From contig VBWE01000015.1 in assembly GCA_006218065.1 (NCBI GenBank), positions 124,001 to 188,000 of the forward strand: a stretch of 64,000 bases of DNA. The letters run 5' to 3'. The translations under genes and the position numbers were made by a program. The notes under the pieces are model-generated. The model did not search any database and had not been told where the DNA came from. It saw nothing but the letters and a program-made list of their open reading frames with translations. The DNA is from Bacteroidota bacterium (GTDB lineage Bacteria; Bacteroidota; Bacteroidia; Palsa-965). Positions 61,927 to 64,000 of the stretch are shown piece after piece. Position 1 is the first letter of the stretch, and the number at the start of each line of letters is the position of its first letter.

Positions 61927-63216
61927 TCAGTGTGCAGCCTGTGAAGTGTTTTCACGGGAGCGTACGGCTAATGGCAATACATTCCTGGCTTTCGGGGAGA
62001 AAATGTGCAGGCATCTTTGGAGCAGGTTTACCCGTTGTGCAAGCCAGCTGGTGAAGATTGCCGAAATGACCAGGAACGAAGCCCCGGGCAAACTGCCGGC
62101 CTGCCAGAACTGGCCGAGGTTGAATATGGGTTCGTTGTTCAGCCGCATCAGCAGCAAGGATGAGAGCAGCAAAACCATGCCGGAAATGCCGATGACTTTC
62201 CGGTTACCGAAATTATTTCCTGCGTAGATGATCAGTATGACCGAGCCGATGAAAAGCAGTATTTCGTAAATCCGCGCGTAGCCTTCCAGGTAATTTGATG
62301 CGATGTAAAACAAACCGGTGAAAGCAACCAGTCCCTGGGAAAGCGCGCCCGCTTTGCCGTGGAAGTAAGCGAATGACGTTCCGAAAATAATCAGCAGCAG
62401 GAAGAACGCCATAAAAGGCTGCAGCAGGAAATCGATGAAGCGATCGAAGAAGCCCGGCGTGTACTGGACTACTTTGTAATTGCTGATGCCGGCAAGCTGC
62501 ATGACTTCATTTACGCTCGAAGCTTCCTGTTTGCTGACGTGTGAATTGAATGCGAAATCGGAAATTTCCGAAAAAGCGGCGCCTTTCGGATTGCGGCTTA
62601 TTTCGTTGCGCTGCGCAAGTACGGTGTTCGTATTTTTTCTTCCTGCGGCAGTTTCCGTTTTTTTTGCCGTGGCATTCGACCCGCCTGCATTGGCTTTCGG
62701 ACTCATGTACACACTGTCGCCGCCCATGGAAATGATTTTGGCCGTTGTGGAAGCGTGGTCATCGAAATATACGAGCACGGGTTTATTGAAATCTTTCAGG
62801 CCCTTGCGGATATTGTCGGCTGTTTCGAGCGTGGCGTTGCTGCTGTTCATGTGAATGAGCAGTACATCGGCTTTCACGTTGCGCGCCTGCCGGATGGCTG
62901 CCTGTGCTGCGCGCCAGGAAGGCGGTCCGACATCATCGCGCAATTCGAATGTGTAAACGATTTTGGGAGAAACAGCGCCCGAACCGCCCGAACCGGAACG
63001 GTCGTCGGCTGCGGGAACAGGTTTTTCGATATTGATCGGGAGCCCGATGGGCAATGAGAAATCGTCTACGCGTTCCACACCTTCCACGCCCTCGTTTTTT
63101 TCGAGACCCGAGCCGTCGGTTTTTTCATCACCGGCCTTGATGGTACGAGGCAAGCCGGCCACTGCAAAAGCGGGAAGGAGAATTACCAGGAAGAAGAGGG
63201 CCAGTTTGTGACGCAT
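61927..63216 (-). CDS. NfeD/ClpP-class membrane protein with degenerate active site
   Basis: A 429-residue membrane protein with a signal peptide (MRHKLALFFLVILLPAFAVAG). A ~60-residue charged linker precedes a ClpP-class fold (about 84-240: VYTFELRDDVGPPSWRAAQAAIRQARNVKADVLLIHMNSS). The serine normally in xASAG is replaced: the aligned stretch is HASTTAKIISMGGDSVYM with T157, and the oxyanion GG after IxMN is SSN. About six membrane spans follow. The C-terminal OB-fold common in NfeD is absent; the tail is polar. So the protease is probably inactive; a structural or regulatory role at the membrane is more likely. Confidence 0.8.
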   Translation of the reverse strand: MRHKLALFFLVILLPAFAVAGLPRTIKAGDEKTDGSGLEKNEGVEGVERVDDFSLPIGLPINIEKPVPAADDRSGSGGSGAVSPKIVYTFELRDDVGPPSWRAAQAAIRQARNVKADVLLIHMNSSNATLETADNIRKGLKDFNKPVLVYFDDHASTTAKIISMGGDSVYMSPKANAGGSNATAKKTETAAGRKNTNTVLAQRNEISRNPKGAAFSEISDFAFNSHVSKQEASSVNEVMQLAGISNYKVVQYTPGFFDRFIDFLLQPFMAFFLLLIIFGTSFAYFHGKAGALSQGLVAFTGLFYIASNYLEGYARIYEILLFIGSVILIIYAGNNFGNRKVIGISGMVLLLSSLLLMRLNNEPIFNLGQFWQAGSLPGASFLVISAIFTSWLAQRVNLLQRCLHIFSPKARNVLPLAVRSRENTSQAAH

Positions 63217-63360
63217 ATCCGGCAGTAAAGTTCAGGCTAAGTTAGTGTATTTCAGGACAAAGAACAATGGCCGGTTCTTAAAAATTCAAAAAAAGGTTGA
63301 TATATCAATTTATGCCCGCCAACAGCCGAGATCCCGGGGCGGATCTGGCCATTGCCCGCA

Positions 63361-64000
63361 TTAAAATTTTTCAAAAATACCCAGGCCGAATAGTGCAAAA
63401 TCGTACTTCACCGGGTCCAGCGGGTCGAGCAGCGCGAGTTTCCCGGTAAGTTCTTTTACCGCGCGTGCATCGTCCTGCTTCCGTTCCAGCAGGCCCAGCC
63501 TGCGCGCCACGCGTCCGCTGTGCACATCGAGCGGGCAGCAGAGCAGGGCGGGAGAAATGCTTTTCCACAGGCCGAAATCCACCCCGCGTTTGTCGCGCCG
63601 CACCATCCAGCGCAGGTACATGTTGATGCGCTTGGCCGATGATCCCGCCGAGGGATCGGAAATATGCTTGCGCGTGCGTGCCGGGTGCGCAGGTTCGAAA
63701 AACAGGCTGCGGAAATGCACGATGGCCGCCATTATATCGCCCTGCTTCGCGCCTGCGCTGAATACGTTTTCCAGCCCGCCGTGCCGATACCGTTGAAGGT
63801 GCGGTGTACGAAATTGTCCAGCCGCGCGAGTTCCTTTTTCTGCGCCGACATCACGAAATCAAAAGGCTGCATATCCATCCGTTCCATCAGCCCACGCGCG
63901 TTTTTAATGATCGTGGTCCGTTGTCCCCAGGCGATTGTGGCGGCCAGGAAACCGGAAATTTCGACGTCCTCTTTTTTACTGAACAGGTGCGGAATGGAAA
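63361..64000 (-). pseudogene. TIGR02757-family protein, frameshifted and cut by the window edge
   Basis: A Bacteroidota-typical protein of unknown function. From the window edge one frame reads IPHLFSKKEDVEISGFLAATIAWGQRTTIIKNARGLMERM through FVHRTFNG; then the downstream frame reads YRHGGLENVFSAGAKQGDIMAAIVHFRSLFF to FALFGLGIFEKF. The stretch normally between (about 13-16 residues including a DDL..F..AL segment) is missing at about 63782-63795, and the frame shifts, so a deletion of 3n+1 bp fits. Motifs RRDKRGVDFGLWKSISPALLCCPLDVHSGRVARRLGL are otherwise intact. The 5' end is outside the window. Confidence 0.8.

Noticed and set aside
1-64000. tRNA and rRNA genes, CRISPR arrays, replication origin
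   Set aside because: I scanned intergenic regions by eye for T-loop motifs, repeat-spacer series and DnaA-box clusters and saw none; gene density leaves little room for them.

Overview
The window looks like a chromosomal segment of a Bacteroidota bacterium, of moderate GC content. Evidence: six secreted or surface proteins carry type IX secretion (T9SS) C-terminal signals; there is a TonB-dependent receptor/DUF4249 pair; start codons mostly lack Shine-Dalgarno sequences; and several genes have the Bacteroidota -7 promoter motif TAnnTTTG. I see no rRNA, tRNA, CRISPR array or intact insertion sequence. Order or genus cannot be fixed from this sequence.

Layout. 1-2.3 kb: the end of a histidine kinase, its NarL-type response regulator and a kelch-repeat surface protein. 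2.4-8.3 kb: a patatin-like membrane lipase beside two histidine-degradation genes (formiminotransferase-cyclodeaminase and hutI), with a small unknown gene between those two. 8.4-15 kb: an outer-membrane pair, including a barrel fused to an N,N-dimethylformamidase-like domain, then a TonB receptor/DUF4249 pair. 15-18.4 kb: a frameshifted chorismate synthase, an AT-rich DUF3800 gene and a YCF48-like surface protein. 18.5-24.5 kb: AsmA-like protein, YD-repeat protein and a PorE-like TPR-PD40-OmpA protein. 24.6-27.7 kb: accessory region with a RelE/ParE module, a block of consecutive stem-loops (possible structured RNA), an S24-type repressor and dispersed hairpins. 27.8-31.9 kb: guaA, a LysM protein and hemF. 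32-40.1 kb: a PKD-repeat adhesin, aat, dapA and a large secreted protein, with two near-palindromic MITE-like elements either side of dapA. 40.1-47.6 kb: coaE, four paralogous small membrane proteins with a DUF2752 gene, NAD(P)H-hydrate repair, a threonylcarbamoyl-AMP synthase-like gene and fructose-6-phosphate aldolase. 47.8-54.4 kb: a dense set of membrane-protein genes with a winged-helix regulator and two near-identical palindromic operators. 54.6-64 kb: a second adhesin, an SBBP-repeat protein, YajQ, a CtlX-like hydrolase, a frameshifted HD phosphohydrolase, a degenerate NfeD-type protease and a frameshifted TIGR02757 gene that runs off the window.

The strongest leads are: the paired ACTTTG-N5-CAAAGT operators controlling the membrane-protein cluster; the TA-flanked palindromic element at 36177-36415; the barrel/dimethylformamidase-like fusion with a replaced metal-binding motif; the stem-loop block at 25411-25737; and three small out-of-frame deletions in otherwise well-conserved genes. 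Those deletions could be biology or an assembly artefact. No computation was run: family names rest on recognised motifs and architecture.
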